Part shown: piece by piece, positions 8,972 through 18,597 of the stretch
How positions within the stretch are numbered: the stretch's first letter is position 1
Layout of the letters: each line of letters begins with the position of its first letter
Assembly (NCBI GenBank): GCA_036796215.1
Contig: DAIRDJ010000031.1
Span: forward strand, 1 to 34,335
Origin: SLRI01 sp036796215
GTDB lineage: Bacteria; Pseudomonadota; Alphaproteobacteria; Geminicoccales; Geminicoccaceae
Direction: 5' to 3'
Length of the DNA stretch: 34,335 bases
Notes under the pieces: model-generated
The model's database searches: none
What the model saw: the letters and a program-made list of their open reading frames with translations, nothing else
What the model was told of the DNA's origin: nothing
Position numbers and translations under genes: made by a program

Positions 8972-10387
8972 GTGGCGCGGCTGGTCGTCGTATCCAATCG
9001 GGTGACCCCGATCACTGGCCGTCAGGCAGCGTCCGCGGGTGGCCTCGCCGTCGGCGTGCTCGCCGCCTTGCGCGACACGGGCGGGCTCTGGTTCGGTTGG
9101 AGTGGCGAGGTCACCGAGGCGGCGCGCACGACGAACGGCAGCGACGGCCCAGGCCCGCCGCCACCCCGGGTGTTCCGTACCGGCAAGGTTACCTATGGTC
9201 TGATCGATCTCGCCGAAGCCGACTACCAGGGCTTCTATGCCGGCTTCGCCAACCGTACGCTTTGGCCGCTCTTCCACTACCGGCTCGACCTCGCCTCCTT
9301 CGAGCATCCTTGGTACGCCACCTACCGGCGGGTCAACCAGCGCTTCGCCGAGACGCTACACCCGCTGTTGCAGCCGGACGACGTCATCTGGATCCACGAC
9401 TACCACCTGATCCCGATGGCGGCCGAGCTGCGCCGGCTGGGCTGTGCGAACCGGATCGGCTTTTTCCTGCACATCCCGTTTCCCGCCCCCGAGATCTATG
9501 TCAGCCTGCCATGGCACCGCCAGCTCGCGGCGGATCTCTGCTCCTACGACGTTCTCGGCTTTCAGACCCGCTCCGACGTCCACCAGTTCAAGCAGTATGT
9601 CGAGCTCGAGCTCAACGGCACCGCCGACTGGAAGGGCGCCGTGAGCGCCCTCGGTCGTCAACTGCATGTCGACGCCTATCCGATCGGGATCGATGTCGAG
9701 GATGTGCAAGCGATGGCGGTCTCGGCCGAGGCCAAACGGCAGGCGGCACGGCTCGCTGCCAGCCTGGCCAACCGCCAGTTGATCATCGGTGTCGACCGGC
9801 TCGACTACACCAAGGGCATCGTTGAGCGACTGCGCGCCTTCGAAATGCTGCTGCAGGAATATCCCAACATCCGCCGGCAGGTGACGTTCGTGCAGGTTTC
9901 GGCACCTTCGCGCGAGCAGGTGCCGGAATATCTGGAGCTTCGCCAACAGGTCGAGCTGCTCTCGGGCCATCTCAATGGCGTCTACGGCGAGGCTGACTGG
10001 GTGCCGCTGCGCTACGTCAACCGCAGTTATACGCGCCGATCGCTCATGGGTTTCTTCCGGCTCAGCCGGCTCGGCCTCGTCACCCCGCTCAGGGACGGCA
10101 TGAACCTCGTAGCCCTGGAATACGTGGCCGCCCAGGACGAGCAGGACCCGGGTGTTCTGGTGCTCTCCCGCTTCGCCGGCTGCGCCCAGCAGCTCGACGG
10201 GGCGCTGGTGGTCAATCCCCATGACATCAACCATCTGGCCGACACCATGAATGCCGGCCTCGCCATGACCCTCGACGAGCGGCAGGATCGCTGGCGCCGG
10301 ATGATGCGGGCGGTCCGCCAGCACGACATCATCGCCTGGCGCGACCGGTTCCTGGCCCGGCTCGACAAGCTCGAGCGCGTTCCCTGA
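8972..10387 (+). CDS. otsA: Trehalose-6-phosphate synthase (GT20)
   Basis: A 471-residue enzyme that joins UDP-glucose (or another NDP-glucose) and glucose-6-phosphate to form trehalose-6-phosphate in the cytoplasm, the first step of trehalose synthesis. Conserved elements are VVSNRV at the start, GGLAVGVLAAL, WFGWSGEV, IHDYHLIPMAAELR, DRLDYTKGI and PLRDGMNLVALEYVA. The length matches typical bacterial OtsA. GTG at 8972 is chosen because GGGGAG lies about five bases upstream and the protein then starts directly at the first strand (ARLVVVSNRV); a GC-rich upstream extension is unlikely to be translated. It lies 93 bases downstream of the GH15 gene, probably in one transcript. The phosphatase otsB, often in the same cluster, is absent here. 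Confidence 0.94.
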   Translation: MARLVVVSNRVTPITGRQAASAGGLAVGVLAALRDTGGLWFGWSGEVTEAARTTNGSDGPGPPPPRVFRTGKVTYGLIDLAEADYQGFYAGFANRTLWPLFHYRLDLASFEHPWYATYRRVNQRFAETLHPLLQPDDVIWIHDYHLIPMAAELRRLGCANRIGFFLHIPFPAPEIYVSLPWHRQLAADLCSYDVLGFQTRSDVHQFKQYVELELNGTADWKGAVSALGRQLHVDAYPIGIDVEDVQAMAVSAEAKRQAARLAASLANRQLIIGVDRLDYTKGIVERLRAFEMLLQEYPNIRRQVTFVQVSAPSREQVPEYLELRQQVELLSGHLNGVYGEADWVPLRYVNRSYTRRSLMGFFRLSRLGLVTPLRDGMNLVALEYVAAQDEQDPGVLVLSRFAGCAQQLDGALVVNPHDINHLADTMNAGLAMTLDERQDRWRRMMRAVRQHDIIAWRDRFLARLDKLERVP

Positions 10388-10549
10388 GCCGGCGCGCAGC
10401 AGGCAGGCAGGCGCCGGGCGCGCCGATCGGGGCTGCCGGTCGTCGCCAAGGCATGGTAGCGCAACGGTGTGGCGGGGGCTGATCATGGTTCACAACACGC
10501 GGTATCCTGCGGTAAGAGAAGGTCTGTTGCACAAGATCTAGAGGACCGG

Positions 10550-13500
10550 ATGCCCCACGCCCCGTTCGTCCATCTGCGGGTCCGCTCGTCCTACTCGTTG
10601 CTCGAAGGGGCGATCGATTATCCGGGCTTGGCGCGCGCCTGCGCTGCCGACACCATGCCGGCGGTGGCGGTGACGGATCACGCCAACCTCTTCGGGGTGA
10701 TGCAGTTCTGCTCCGCTGCCATGGCACAGGGGGTGCAGCCGATCGTCGGAGCGCTGATACCGCTGGCCTTGCCGAGCCAGTCGGGAAGCCTCGCCGCCAT
10801 GCGCCGCGACCGGATGCAGCGGCCCGCCCTGGTGCTGGTGCTCGCCCAGAACGAGACCGGCTACCGCAACCTGATGCGGCTGATGTCCGGGATTTATCGC
10901 GAGCATCCGGGAGAGACGAGCGTCGAGCTCGAGGTGCTCGAGCGATGCAGCGCCGGGCTCGTTCTCCTGACCGGCGGGGCCGATGGGCCGCTCGGCCGGC
11001 TGCTGCAACGCGGCGATCACGCCGGGGCGGCAGGCCTGCTCGATCGCTTGCAGGCCGCTTTCGAGGACCGCCTCTACATCGAACTGCAGCGGCACGACGA
11101 GGCGGCCGAGGCGCTTACCGAGCCCGCCTTTCTCGACCTCGCCTTCGCCCGCAACCTGCCGCTTGTGGCAACCAACGACTGTCTCTTCCTCGATGCCGAC
11201 ATGCACGAGGCGCATGATGCGCTCGTCTGCATCGCCGAGAGCCAGACCATCGCCAACGAGGACCGCCGGCGCTTTTCCCTCGACTACCGCTTCAAGAGCG
11301 CCGAAGAGATGGTCGAGCTGTTCGGCGATTTGCCCGAAGCCGTCGAGAACACACTGCTGATCGCCAGACGCTGTGCGGTGGTGGCGCCGTCGCGCGATCC
11401 GATCCTCCCCCTCTTCGATACCGGTGCCGGCCGCGACGAGGCCGAGGAGCTGCGGTTGCAGGCCGAGGCCGGGCTCGAGCAGCGTCTCGCTGCCCAGGCC
11501 ATCGCGGGCGACGCTGCGATCCCCTATCGCGAGCGGCTCGCCTACGAGCTGGACGTTATCGTCCAGATGCAGTTCCCGGGCTATTTCCTGATCGTCTCGG
11601 ACTTCATCAAGTGGGCCAAGCAGCGGAGCATCCCCGTGGGCCCGGGACGCGGCTCGGGTGCCGGCTCGGTCGTCGCATGGGCGCTCGAGATCACCGACCT
11701 CGACCCCTTGCGCTTCGGCCTGCTCTTCGAGCGGTTCTTGAACCCCGAGCGCGTGTCGATGCCGGATTTCGACATCGACTTCTGCCAGGACCGCCGTGAC
11801 GAGGTGATCGCCTATGTCGAAGAGCGCTACGGCAAGGACCGGGTGGCGCACATCATCACCTTCGGCAAGCTGATGGCGCGCGCCGCCCTTCGCGATGTCG
11901 GCCGGGTCCTGGGCCTGCCCTTCGGCCTGGTCGACAGGATCTGCAAGCTGGTGCCGAACAATCCGGCAAAGCCCGTCACCCTCGCCCAGGCGGTCGCGAT
12001 GGAGCCGCGTCTGCAGGAGGCCAGGGACAGCGATCCTGCCGTCGTCCGGATGATCGAGATCGCCTTGCAGCTCGAGGGCCTGCCGCGCCACGCCTCGACC
12101 CATGCGGCGGGTGTGGTGATCGGCGACCGGCCGCTCGAGGAGCTGGTGCCGCTCTACCGCGATCCGCGCAGCGGCAGCTCGGTCACCCAGCTCAACATGA
12201 AGGACGTGGAGAAGGCGGGGCTGGTCAAGTTCGACTTTTTGGGGCTCACCACGCTCACCATGCTGCGCCTCGCCGAGGATCTGGTGAAGGCGCGCGGCAC
12301 CGCGCTTGATCTGCAGTCGCTGCCGCTCGACGACAAGGCCGCCTATGAGCTGATGAGCCGGGCCGAGACGACGGGCGTGTTCCAGCTGGAATCGGGCGGC
12401 ATGCGGGATGCCCTGCGCAAGCTCAGGCCCGACTGTTTCGAGGACATCATCGCCATGGTCTCGCTCTACCGGCCGGGGCCGATGGACAACATCCCGCGCT
12501 ACATCAACGTCAAGCACAGGCTGGAGGAGCCGGCCTATCTGCACCCGATGCTGGAGCCGATCCTCAAAGAGACCAATGGTGTGATCATCTATCAAGAGCA
12601 GGTGATGGAGATCGCCCAGAAGCTCGCGGGCTATACGCTCGGCGGGGCCGATCTGCTGCGGCGGGCCATGGGCAAGAAGATCGCCGCTGAGATGGAGGCG
12701 CAGCGTGCGGTCTTCGTCGAGGGGGCGGCCAGGAATGGCATCGAGCCGCGCATGGCGAACACCATCTTCGACGCGGTGGCGAAGTTCGCTTCCTACGGCT
12801 TCAACAAGAGCCATGCGGCGGCCTATGCGCTGCTCGCCTACCACACAGCCTATCTGAAGGCGAAGCATCCGCTCGAGTTCTACGCGGCCGTGATGACCAT
12901 GGAGATGGCGAACCAGGAGAAACTCGCGGCCTATCGCCACGAGATGCGCGGCCGCGGCATCGCGCTGCTGCCGCCCGACGTCAATGCCTCGTTCGCGATC
13001 TTCTCGGTGGAGGATCGGCCGGCCAATGTGAGCCCCGCAGCCTCTGGCGTGCGCTTCGCTCTGGCGGCGATCAAGGGGGTGGGACGGGCAGCCATGGAGG
13101 CACTGGTCGCCGAGCGCGAGGCGCACGGGCCGTTCGGGAGCCTTTGTGATCTAACCAGCCGCTTGGCCGGCAAGGGTTTCAATCGCCGGCTCCTGGAGGC
13201 ATTGGTCAAGGCCGGGGCTGTCGACAGCCTCGATGCCAACCGGGCACGCCTCTGCGCCTCGCTCGATGCGGCGCTCGCCTATGCCAGCGCGGTCAAGGCG
13301 GCCGCGGAGAGTGCGCAGACCGGCCTTTTCGGCGGTGGCGGGGAGACCGTGCCGGTGCCGCGGCCGGTCGAGGCGGCGGCGTGGGAGCCGACCGAGCGCC
13401 TGGCCTTCGAGTTCTCGGTCTTGGGCGTCTATCTCTCCGCCCACCCGCTCGACGGCTATGACGAGGCGCTGGCGCAGCTGGGCGTGGTGCCGGCAGCCCA

Positions 13501-14047
13501 GATCTTCGATGCCCCCTCGACCTATAATGGGCTCGCGGTCGAGCTTGCCGGGGTGATCGTCGCCAGGAAGGAGAAGAAGACCGAGCGCAGCCGCTTCGCG
13601 TTCCTGCAGCTCTCCGATCCTTCGGCGCAGTACGAGGTGATGCTGTTCGCCGATGCGCTCGAGCAGAGCCGGCCGCTTTTGGAGGTCGGCACGGCCGTGG
13701 TGCTGACCGCTGACGTGCGCGCCGATGGCGACGAGGTCAAGCTCTCGGGCCAGCGCCTGAGGCCGCTCGACGGGGCGGCCGACCAGCTGGAGGGCCGGGT
13801 CGACATCGAGCTCGCCGATCCCGCCGCTGCCATTCACCTCAAGGCCCATCTGGCCGGGGCCGGGCAGGGCGCCGATGTCCGTCTGGTCGTTCGCCTCGAG
13901 GACGGTCGAGAGGTCGTGATCGCACTGCCCGAGGCGATCTCGCTCGCCCACGCCAAGCGACCGGCGATCGAGCGGCTCGAGGGGGTGGTGCGGATCCACG
14001 ATCTACCCCGCCGTCAGAGCCGCGCTCGTCTCTCGGCCCTGCACTGA
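10550..14047 (+). CDS. dnaE: DNA polymerase III alpha subunit
   Basis: A 1165-residue replicative polymerase of family C, the catalytic core of the holoenzyme. The PHP domain is N-terminal (HLRVRSSYSLLEGAI, VTDHANLFGVMQF). The palm has GPGRGSGAGSVVAW near 363-376 and the catalytic acidic motif PDFDIDFCQDRR near 404-415. The fingers region has YQEQVMEIAQKLAGY. Helix-hairpin-helix and OB-fold (SRFAFLQLSD) domains follow. The sequence MPHAPFVHLRVRSSYS is the usual family N-terminus, so ATG 10550 (GAGGA five bases upstream) is preferred over an in-frame start at 10469. Its length and intact motifs indicate the main DnaE1 type rather than the error-prone DnaE2. It is preceded by about 160 bases without a gene. 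Confidence 0.95.
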   Translation: MPHAPFVHLRVRSSYSLLEGAIDYPGLARACAADTMPAVAVTDHANLFGVMQFCSAAMAQGVQPIVGALIPLALPSQSGSLAAMRRDRMQRPALVLVLAQNETGYRNLMRLMSGIYREHPGETSVELEVLERCSAGLVLLTGGADGPLGRLLQRGDHAGAAGLLDRLQAAFEDRLYIELQRHDEAAEALTEPAFLDLAFARNLPLVATNDCLFLDADMHEAHDALVCIAESQTIANEDRRRFSLDYRFKSAEEMVELFGDLPEAVENTLLIARRCAVVAPSRDPILPLFDTGAGRDEAEELRLQAEAGLEQRLAAQAIAGDAAIPYRERLAYELDVIVQMQFPGYFLIVSDFIKWAKQRSIPVGPGRGSGAGSVVAWALEITDLDPLRFGLLFERFLNPERVSMPDFDIDFCQDRRDEVIAYVEERYGKDRVAHIITFGKLMARAALRDVGRVLGLPFGLVDRICKLVPNNPAKPVTLAQAVAMEPRLQEARDSDPAVVRMIEIALQLEGLPRHASTHAAGVVIGDRPLEELVPLYRDPRSGSSVTQLNMKDVEKAGLVKFDFLGLTTLTMLRLAEDLVKARGTALDLQSLPLDDKAAYELMSRAETTGVFQLESGGMRDALRKLRPDCFEDIIAMVSLYRPGPMDNIPRYINVKHRLEEPAYLHPMLEPILKETNGVIIYQEQVMEIAQKLAGYTLGGADLLRRAMGKKIAAEMEAQRAVFVEGAARNGIEPRMANTIFDAVAKFASYGFNKSHAAAYALLAYHTAYLKAKHPLEFYAAVMTMEMANQEKLAAYRHEMRGRGIALLPPDVNASFAIFSVEDRPANVSPAASGVRFALAAIKGVGRAAMEALVAEREAHGPFGSLCDLTSRLAGKGFNRRLLEALVKAGAVDSLDANRARLCASLDAALAYASAVKAAAESAQTGLFGGGGETVPVPRPVEAAAWEPTERLAFEFSVLGVYLSAHPLDGYDEALAQLGVVPAAQIFDAPSTYNGLAVELAGVIVARKEKKTERSRFAFLQLSDPSAQYEVMLFADALEQSRPLLEVGTAVVLTADVRADGDEVKLSGQRLRPLDGAADQLEGRVDIELADPAAAIHLKAHLAGAGQGADVRLVVRLEDGREVVIALPEAISLAHAKRPAIERLEGVVRIHDLPRRQSRARLSALH

Positions 14048-14069
14048 GCTGCTGCCGTCACGGCCATTG

Positions 14070-14088
14070 CACGCCTCGGGCAGGCGTG
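14070..14088 (+). terminator. Short hairpin after dnaE
   Basis: CACGCCT (14070-14076) and AGGCGTG (14082-14088) form a 7-bp stem with a 5-base loop, 22 bases after the dnaE stop. No U-run follows. It is a weak candidate for a terminator or processing site separating dnaE from the cyclase operon. Confidence 0.3.
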
Positions 14089-14125
14089 GTCCAATACCAT
14101 CCGCGGTAAAGAGATTGTCCCCTCG

Positions 14126-17100
14126 GTGGTGGCAGTCCACGAGAGAGACGCCAAGGTGGAAAACGAGGCAGGTACAGCAACCTGCAAGCTCTGTGACGCG
14201 GCATTGCCCGACGGTTCCCGATTCTGTCCGGGCTGTGGTGCGCGGCTCGTCGACCAGCCATGTCCGCCGACCGCCGAGCGCGGGCCACCGATCACCATCG
14301 ACGGCGGCGAGCATCGGCAGATCACGGTCATGTTCTGCGACCTCGTGGGCTCGACCCGGCTCTCCGCCGAGCTGCACGCCGAGGATCTGCGCGAGCTGAT
14401 CCGCGCCTATCACGAGATCTGCGCCGGCGAGGTCGAGGGCCGCGGCGGGATGATCGCGAGCTACATGGGCGATGGGGTCATGGCCTATTTCGGCTATCCG
14501 CGGGCGAGCGAGGATGCGGCGCTCCGCGCTGCCGATGCCGGCCTGGGCATCACGCGGCGGCTGGCGCAGATGGGCGAACGATTGGCGGTCGAGCGGGGCA
14601 TTGCGCTCGCTACCCGGGTGGCCCTGCATACCGGCCGGGCGCTGGTCGGCGAGATCGGTGCCGGCGTGCATCGCGATCATCATGCGGTGACCGGCGTGGT
14701 GCCCAATCTCGCGGCACGGCTCGAAGGGCTCGCCCCGCGCAACGGTCTCGTCGTCAGCGCCCAGACCAGGGCCTTGATCCACCGGACCTTTCGCATCGAG
14801 CCCATGGGCAGCTACGACCTCAAGGGCATCCCCGAGCCGGTCGAGGTCTTTCGCGTCCTCGGCCACAGGGCGCCGACCTCGGTGCTGCGCGACCGGCACC
14901 AGCCGCTGATCGGCCGCGAGGCAGAGCTCCGGACCCTGGAGCGAGCCTGGGCCGAGGTGCAGAAAGGGGCGTCACTTCAGGTCAGCGTCGTGGCCGAGCC
15001 CGGTGCGGGCAAATCCGCGCTCGCCGCCGCCTTTCTCGAGTCCGCCCGGATCGAGGCGCGGCACGTCATCGAGTTCGTGGGCTCGCGCAGCGAGCGCAAC
15101 ACGCCGTTCGCGTCGCTGCGCCAGACCATCTCGCGCCATCTCCAGGCAGCGGGGGCGACCAGCACCGACGATGCCCGCCAGACCCTGGCCGGCTGGCTCG
15201 GGTCCGGTGCCGCCAGCACGACGCCGCTCGTCGACACCATGCAGACGATCTGGCAGGGCGATCTCGCCCTCGGTGCTGATGGTCGCGGTGCCGTGTTCCG
15301 GGCGGCGGCGGCGATCCTGGGGAGCACGCTGCCGCCGCTTCTCGTCGTGCTCGAGGACGCGCACTGGATCGACCCCTCGACCAGGGAACTGCTCGATCGC
15401 ATCCTCGGCGGCACGGGCCAGGGTCAACTGATGCTCGTCCTCAGCCGTCCCGGCGCACGGCTTGCCTGGAGCCGCCCGTACGATCACGAGATCACGCTCG
15501 GCCGGCTTGCCGCGCCGGGCGCTCGGGCATTGATCGAGGCGGTGGCCGGTTGTGCGGTGGAGGCGTCGCTCGCCCGGCGGATCGAGGCCGCGACCGATGG
15601 TCTGCCGCTCTATATCGAGGAATTCACCAAGGCGTTGATCGAATCCCGCGCGGTCAAGCGCCAGCGCGGTGTGCTGCGCAGCGCCGATCTCGACGCCTCG
15701 ATCGAGACCCCGGCCTCGCTGCTCGATCTCATCACCGCCCGGCTCGACAATCTCGGTGAAGCCAAGAGCGTCGCCCAGATCGCCGCCGTCTTCGGCCGCA
15801 CCTTCGAGCCCGCTGCCCTGGTCGCTGTCAGCGGCCGCGCTCCCGAGGCCGTGGACGACGCCCTCGCCACGCTCGAGAATGCGGCGATCCTGACCCGCGA
15901 TGACATGGGTACCATCGGTTTTCGCCACGCGCTGTTCCAGACGGCGGCCTATGAAAGCCTGCTGCGAAGTGCCCGGCGCACCTGGCACCGTCGCTATCTC
16001 GACTGGCTCGAGGCCTCGCCGCAGCGGCTGGCCGCCGTTCGCCCCGAGACCATCGCCTATCATCTCGACTATTGCGGCGAGCGACACGCCGCCGCCGAGC
16101 GCTATCTTGAGGCTGGCCTCGACGCCAATCGGGCCTACGCCAGCTTCGAGGCTGCGGCCCATTTCCGCCGGGCGCGCGATCTTCTCGCCCTGGATGAGGC
16201 CGAGGGCCGCCTTGTCGCGGAGCGGCTGCGGGCGCAGGTGCTGCTCGCGGCAGCACTCCTCTCCGCCCGCGGCCCGGGCGCCCCCGAGACCCGCACCGCC
16301 TATGACGAGGCGCTGCGTTTGGCCGAGGCGACGCCCGAATCCGAATGGCACCTCGCGGCCTATTGGGGTTGGTGGCGCGTCTCGGAGACCTTCGCCGTGA
16401 TGGCGAGGCGTGCCCGCCGGCTGCTCGATGTCTCGGGGCGGATGCAGGGGGCGGAGTTCAAGCTGCAGGCGATGCACTGTGCCTGGGCCAATGCCTTTCA
16501 GATGGGCGAGCTCGAGGTGGCACGCGGCCGCGCTGCGGTGGGCCTCGAGCTCTACGACGAGGCCGGCTTCGACCATTTGGGCACGCTCTATGGCGGGCAC
16601 GATTGCAAGGTCTGCGCCCTGGGCGAGACGGCCCTCGCCAGCTGGCTCATGGGTGCCGGCGATGCGGCAGCGGTCCATGCCGACAAGGCGCTCGCCCATG
16701 CCGAGGCGATCGACCATGTCGGCAGCCTGCTGCATGCCCTCGATATCGCGGTCATGCTGCACCACTACCGTCGTGACGGCAGTGCTGTGGCCCGTCATGC
16801 CGAGGGGCTGATGGCGCTGGGTACCCGGCACGATCTCGAGGAGTACCGGGCCAAGGCCGAGATCTTTCTCGGCTGGCGGGAAATCGATGCGGGCCGGTAC
16901 GCGCGCGGTCTCGAGCGCGTGACCAGCGGCCTGCGGGTCCTCCAGGAGGTCGGCACGCCCGAGGATTTCCCGGTCTACCAATGCATGCGCGCCGAAGCCC
17001 TCAGGCTGCTGGGCGATCCGGATGGCGCACGAGCGGCGCTCGAGGGTGCCCGAGCGGTGATCGCCGAGCAGGGGGTCGCCTACTGGGCTGCCGAGATCGA

Positions 17101-17377
17101 GCGGCAGGAGGCGCTGGCCGAGCTCGGCCGCAGCACCCCGGACCCGGCCCTGATCGCCGCCAAGCTCGAGGCAGCCGGCCGAATCGCTCGAGGCCAGGGG
17201 GCGCTGGCGCTCGAGCTCCGGGCGAGCGTGGCGGCGCTCGAGGTTGCGCGGCGAACGGGGACCACCGAGCCGGCGCGTGCTGCCCTGACCGAGGTCCTGG
17301 CCCGGTTCGACCGCGGCGCTACCGGGCGCGACATCGAAGACGCGCGGGCGGCCCTTGCTTGGGCCGAGGCGTCGTGA
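14126..17377 (+). CDS. Zinc-ribbon / class III nucleotidyl cyclase / AAA-type ATPase / TPR protein
   Basis: A 1083-residue multidomain signalling protein. The N-terminal zinc ribbon has Cys pairs at about 20/23 and 34/37. The class III cyclase domain has metal-binding aspartates in FCDLVGST (D72) and SYMGDGVMAYFG (D116), and the transition-state Asn/Arg in VPNLAARLEG. The ATPase domain has Walker A (VAEPGAGKSALA, about 289-300) and Walker B-like LLVVLEDAHW (about 404-413). The helical C-terminal half resembles the TPR arrays of this family. Proteins of this architecture make cyclic nucleotides or act as STAND-type switches. GTG at 14156, preceded by GAGAGAG, is an equally good start. The last codon overlaps the ycaO start (GTGA), so it is the first gene of the thioamidation operon and may sense or regulate it. 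The ligand and second messenger are not evident. Confidence 0.85.
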   Translation: MVAVHERDAKVENEAGTATCKLCDAALPDGSRFCPGCGARLVDQPCPPTAERGPPITIDGGEHRQITVMFCDLVGSTRLSAELHAEDLRELIRAYHEICAGEVEGRGGMIASYMGDGVMAYFGYPRASEDAALRAADAGLGITRRLAQMGERLAVERGIALATRVALHTGRALVGEIGAGVHRDHHAVTGVVPNLAARLEGLAPRNGLVVSAQTRALIHRTFRIEPMGSYDLKGIPEPVEVFRVLGHRAPTSVLRDRHQPLIGREAELRTLERAWAEVQKGASLQVSVVAEPGAGKSALAAAFLESARIEARHVIEFVGSRSERNTPFASLRQTISRHLQAAGATSTDDARQTLAGWLGSGAASTTPLVDTMQTIWQGDLALGADGRGAVFRAAAAILGSTLPPLLVVLEDAHWIDPSTRELLDRILGGTGQGQLMLVLSRPGARLAWSRPYDHEITLGRLAAPGARALIEAVAGCAVEASLARRIEAATDGLPLYIEEFTKALIESRAVKRQRGVLRSADLDASIETPASLLDLITARLDNLGEAKSVAQIAAVFGRTFEPAALVAVSGRAPEAVDDALATLENAAILTRDDMGTIGFRHALFQTAAYESLLRSARRTWHRRYLDWLEASPQRLAAVRPETIAYHLDYCGERHAAAERYLEAGLDANRAYASFEAAAHFRRARDLLALDEAEGRLVAERLRAQVLLAAALLSARGPGAPETRTAYDEALRLAEATPESEWHLAAYWGWWRVSETFAVMARRARRLLDVSGRMQGAEFKLQAMHCAWANAFQMGELEVARGRAAVGLELYDEAGFDHLGTLYGGHDCKVCALGETALASWLMGAGDAAAVHADKALAHAEAIDHVGSLLHALDIAVMLHHYRRDGSAVARHAEGLMALGTRHDLEEYRAKAEIFLGWREIDAGRYARGLERVTSGLRVLQEVGTPEDFPVYQCMRAEALRLLGDPDGARAALEGARAVIAEQGVAYWAAEIERQEALAELGRSTPDPALIAAKLEAAGRIARGQGALALELRASVAALEVARRTGTTEPARAALTEVLARFDRGATGRDIEDARAALAWAEAS

Positions 17378-18597
17378 GTGCCACCGACAAGCGCTTTTGC
17401 GAGGGGGCGAGGCGCAGCTGCTCCCCTGCCGAAACCTGGGCGAAGCTCGCGCCCCTCCTGCCCGTCTTCGGCATCAGCCGGGTCGCCAACATCACCGGCC
17501 TCGACCGGATCGGCATTCCGGTGGTCACTGCCTGCCGACCCAACTCCCGCTCGCTCTCGGTGTTCCAGGGCAAGGGGCCGAGCCTCGAGGCTGCCCGGGT
17601 CTCGGCGGTGATGGAGGCCTTCGAGACCTGGTGTGCCGAGAGCATCGACCAGCCGTTGCGCTTTTCGAGCCTCGACGAGCTGCGCTTCAGCCATCCAGTC
17701 GCCGATATCGACGCGCTGCCACTGGCCTCGATCGAGCCTTTGGATCCGGGCCGGCCGTTTCTCTGGATCGAGGGCCTCGATCTGCCGGGGGGCGGACCCA
17801 CGTGGCTGCCCTTCGAGCTGGTCCACGCCAATTACGCGCTGCCCGAGCCGCCCCATTCCGCCACATTTGCCGCCACGACCAACGGCCTCGCCTCGGGCAA
17901 CACGCGCGACGAGGCCCTGCTGCATGCGCTCTTGGAGGTGATCGAGCGCGATGCCCTGACCTTGTGGAAGCTCGGCCCCGACGCCTGGCAGGGAACGACC
18001 GCGATCCGCCTCGAGACCGTGACCGACCCCACCTGTCGCTGGCTGCTCGACCGCTTCGCCGTGGCCAAGATCGATGTCGCGGCCTTCGACATTACCAGCG
18101 ATCTCGGCATCCCGGCCTTTCTCGTGCTGATCGACGATGCGACCGGCAGCACTGGTGTTCCGGAGCTCGGCAGTGGTGCCCACCCGGCGCCCGAGGTCGC
18201 CCTGGCACGGGCGCTGAGCGAGGCGGCACAGGCCCGCTGCACCTTCATCGCCGGGGCGCGCGAGGACATCCTGGACGAGGACTATGGCGAGGCGGCACTT
18301 GACGAAAGGCGCGGTACGGCGCGCGCCATCCTCGACGGGGTGACGCCCGGCCGCAGCTTCGCCGAGTGCTTGTCGGTCGAGACCCCGACCTTTGCCGGCG
18401 ACATCGAGGCGACCCTCCTGGCCCTGCGCCGGGTGGGTCTCGGCCAGGCGATCGCCATTGATGTCGGCAAGCCCGCCTTCGGGCTTGCCGTGGTGCGGGT
18501 GGTCGTGCCCGGTCTCGAGGCCGCGCTCGAAGGCCCGCGCTCGGACTATGTCCCGGGCCGCCGGGCGACCGCCCTCTTGGCGGCCCAGGCGGCATGA
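17374..18597 (+). CDS. YcaO-domain enzyme (TfuA-associated, putative thioamidation)
   Basis: A 407-residue YcaO ATPase. YcaO enzymes activate peptide backbone amides by phosphorylation; with TfuA they swap the amide oxygen for sulfur. The ATP/Mg-binding glutamate motifs are present: SAVMEAFETW (about 79-88), LLHALLEVIERDA (about 185-197) and ALSEAAQAR (about 280-288). The C-terminus ends GRRATALLAAQAA and lacks the proline-rich tail typical of azoline-forming cyclodehydratases, consistent with a non-azoline YcaO. No E1-like or ocin-ThiF partner gene is nearby. GTG 17374 overlaps the preceding stop by four bases (GTGA), and its own stop overlaps the tfuA ATG. Family assignment is secure; the thioamide reaction is inferred from the TfuA neighbour. 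Confidence 0.92.
   Translation: MSATDKRFCEGARRSCSPAETWAKLAPLLPVFGISRVANITGLDRIGIPVVTACRPNSRSLSVFQGKGPSLEAARVSAVMEAFETWCAESIDQPLRFSSLDELRFSHPVADIDALPLASIEPLDPGRPFLWIEGLDLPGGGPTWLPFELVHANYALPEPPHSATFAATTNGLASGNTRDEALLHALLEVIERDALTLWKLGPDAWQGTTAIRLETVTDPTCRWLLDRFAVAKIDVAAFDITSDLGIPAFLVLIDDATGSTGVPELGSGAHPAPEVALARALSEAAQARCTFIAGAREDILDEDYGEAALDERRGTARAILDGVTPGRSFAECLSVETPTFAGDIEATLLALRRVGLGQAIAIDVGKPAFGLAVVRVVVPGLEAALEGPRSDYVPGRRATALLAAQAA

Noticed and set aside
10538..13126. Long open frame antisense to dnaE
   Set aside because: Same cause: dnaE is intact, and the antisense translation has no motif or plausible start.
14972..16981. Long open frame antisense to the cyclase gene
   Set aside because: No recognisable domain; explained by codon bias of the real gene.
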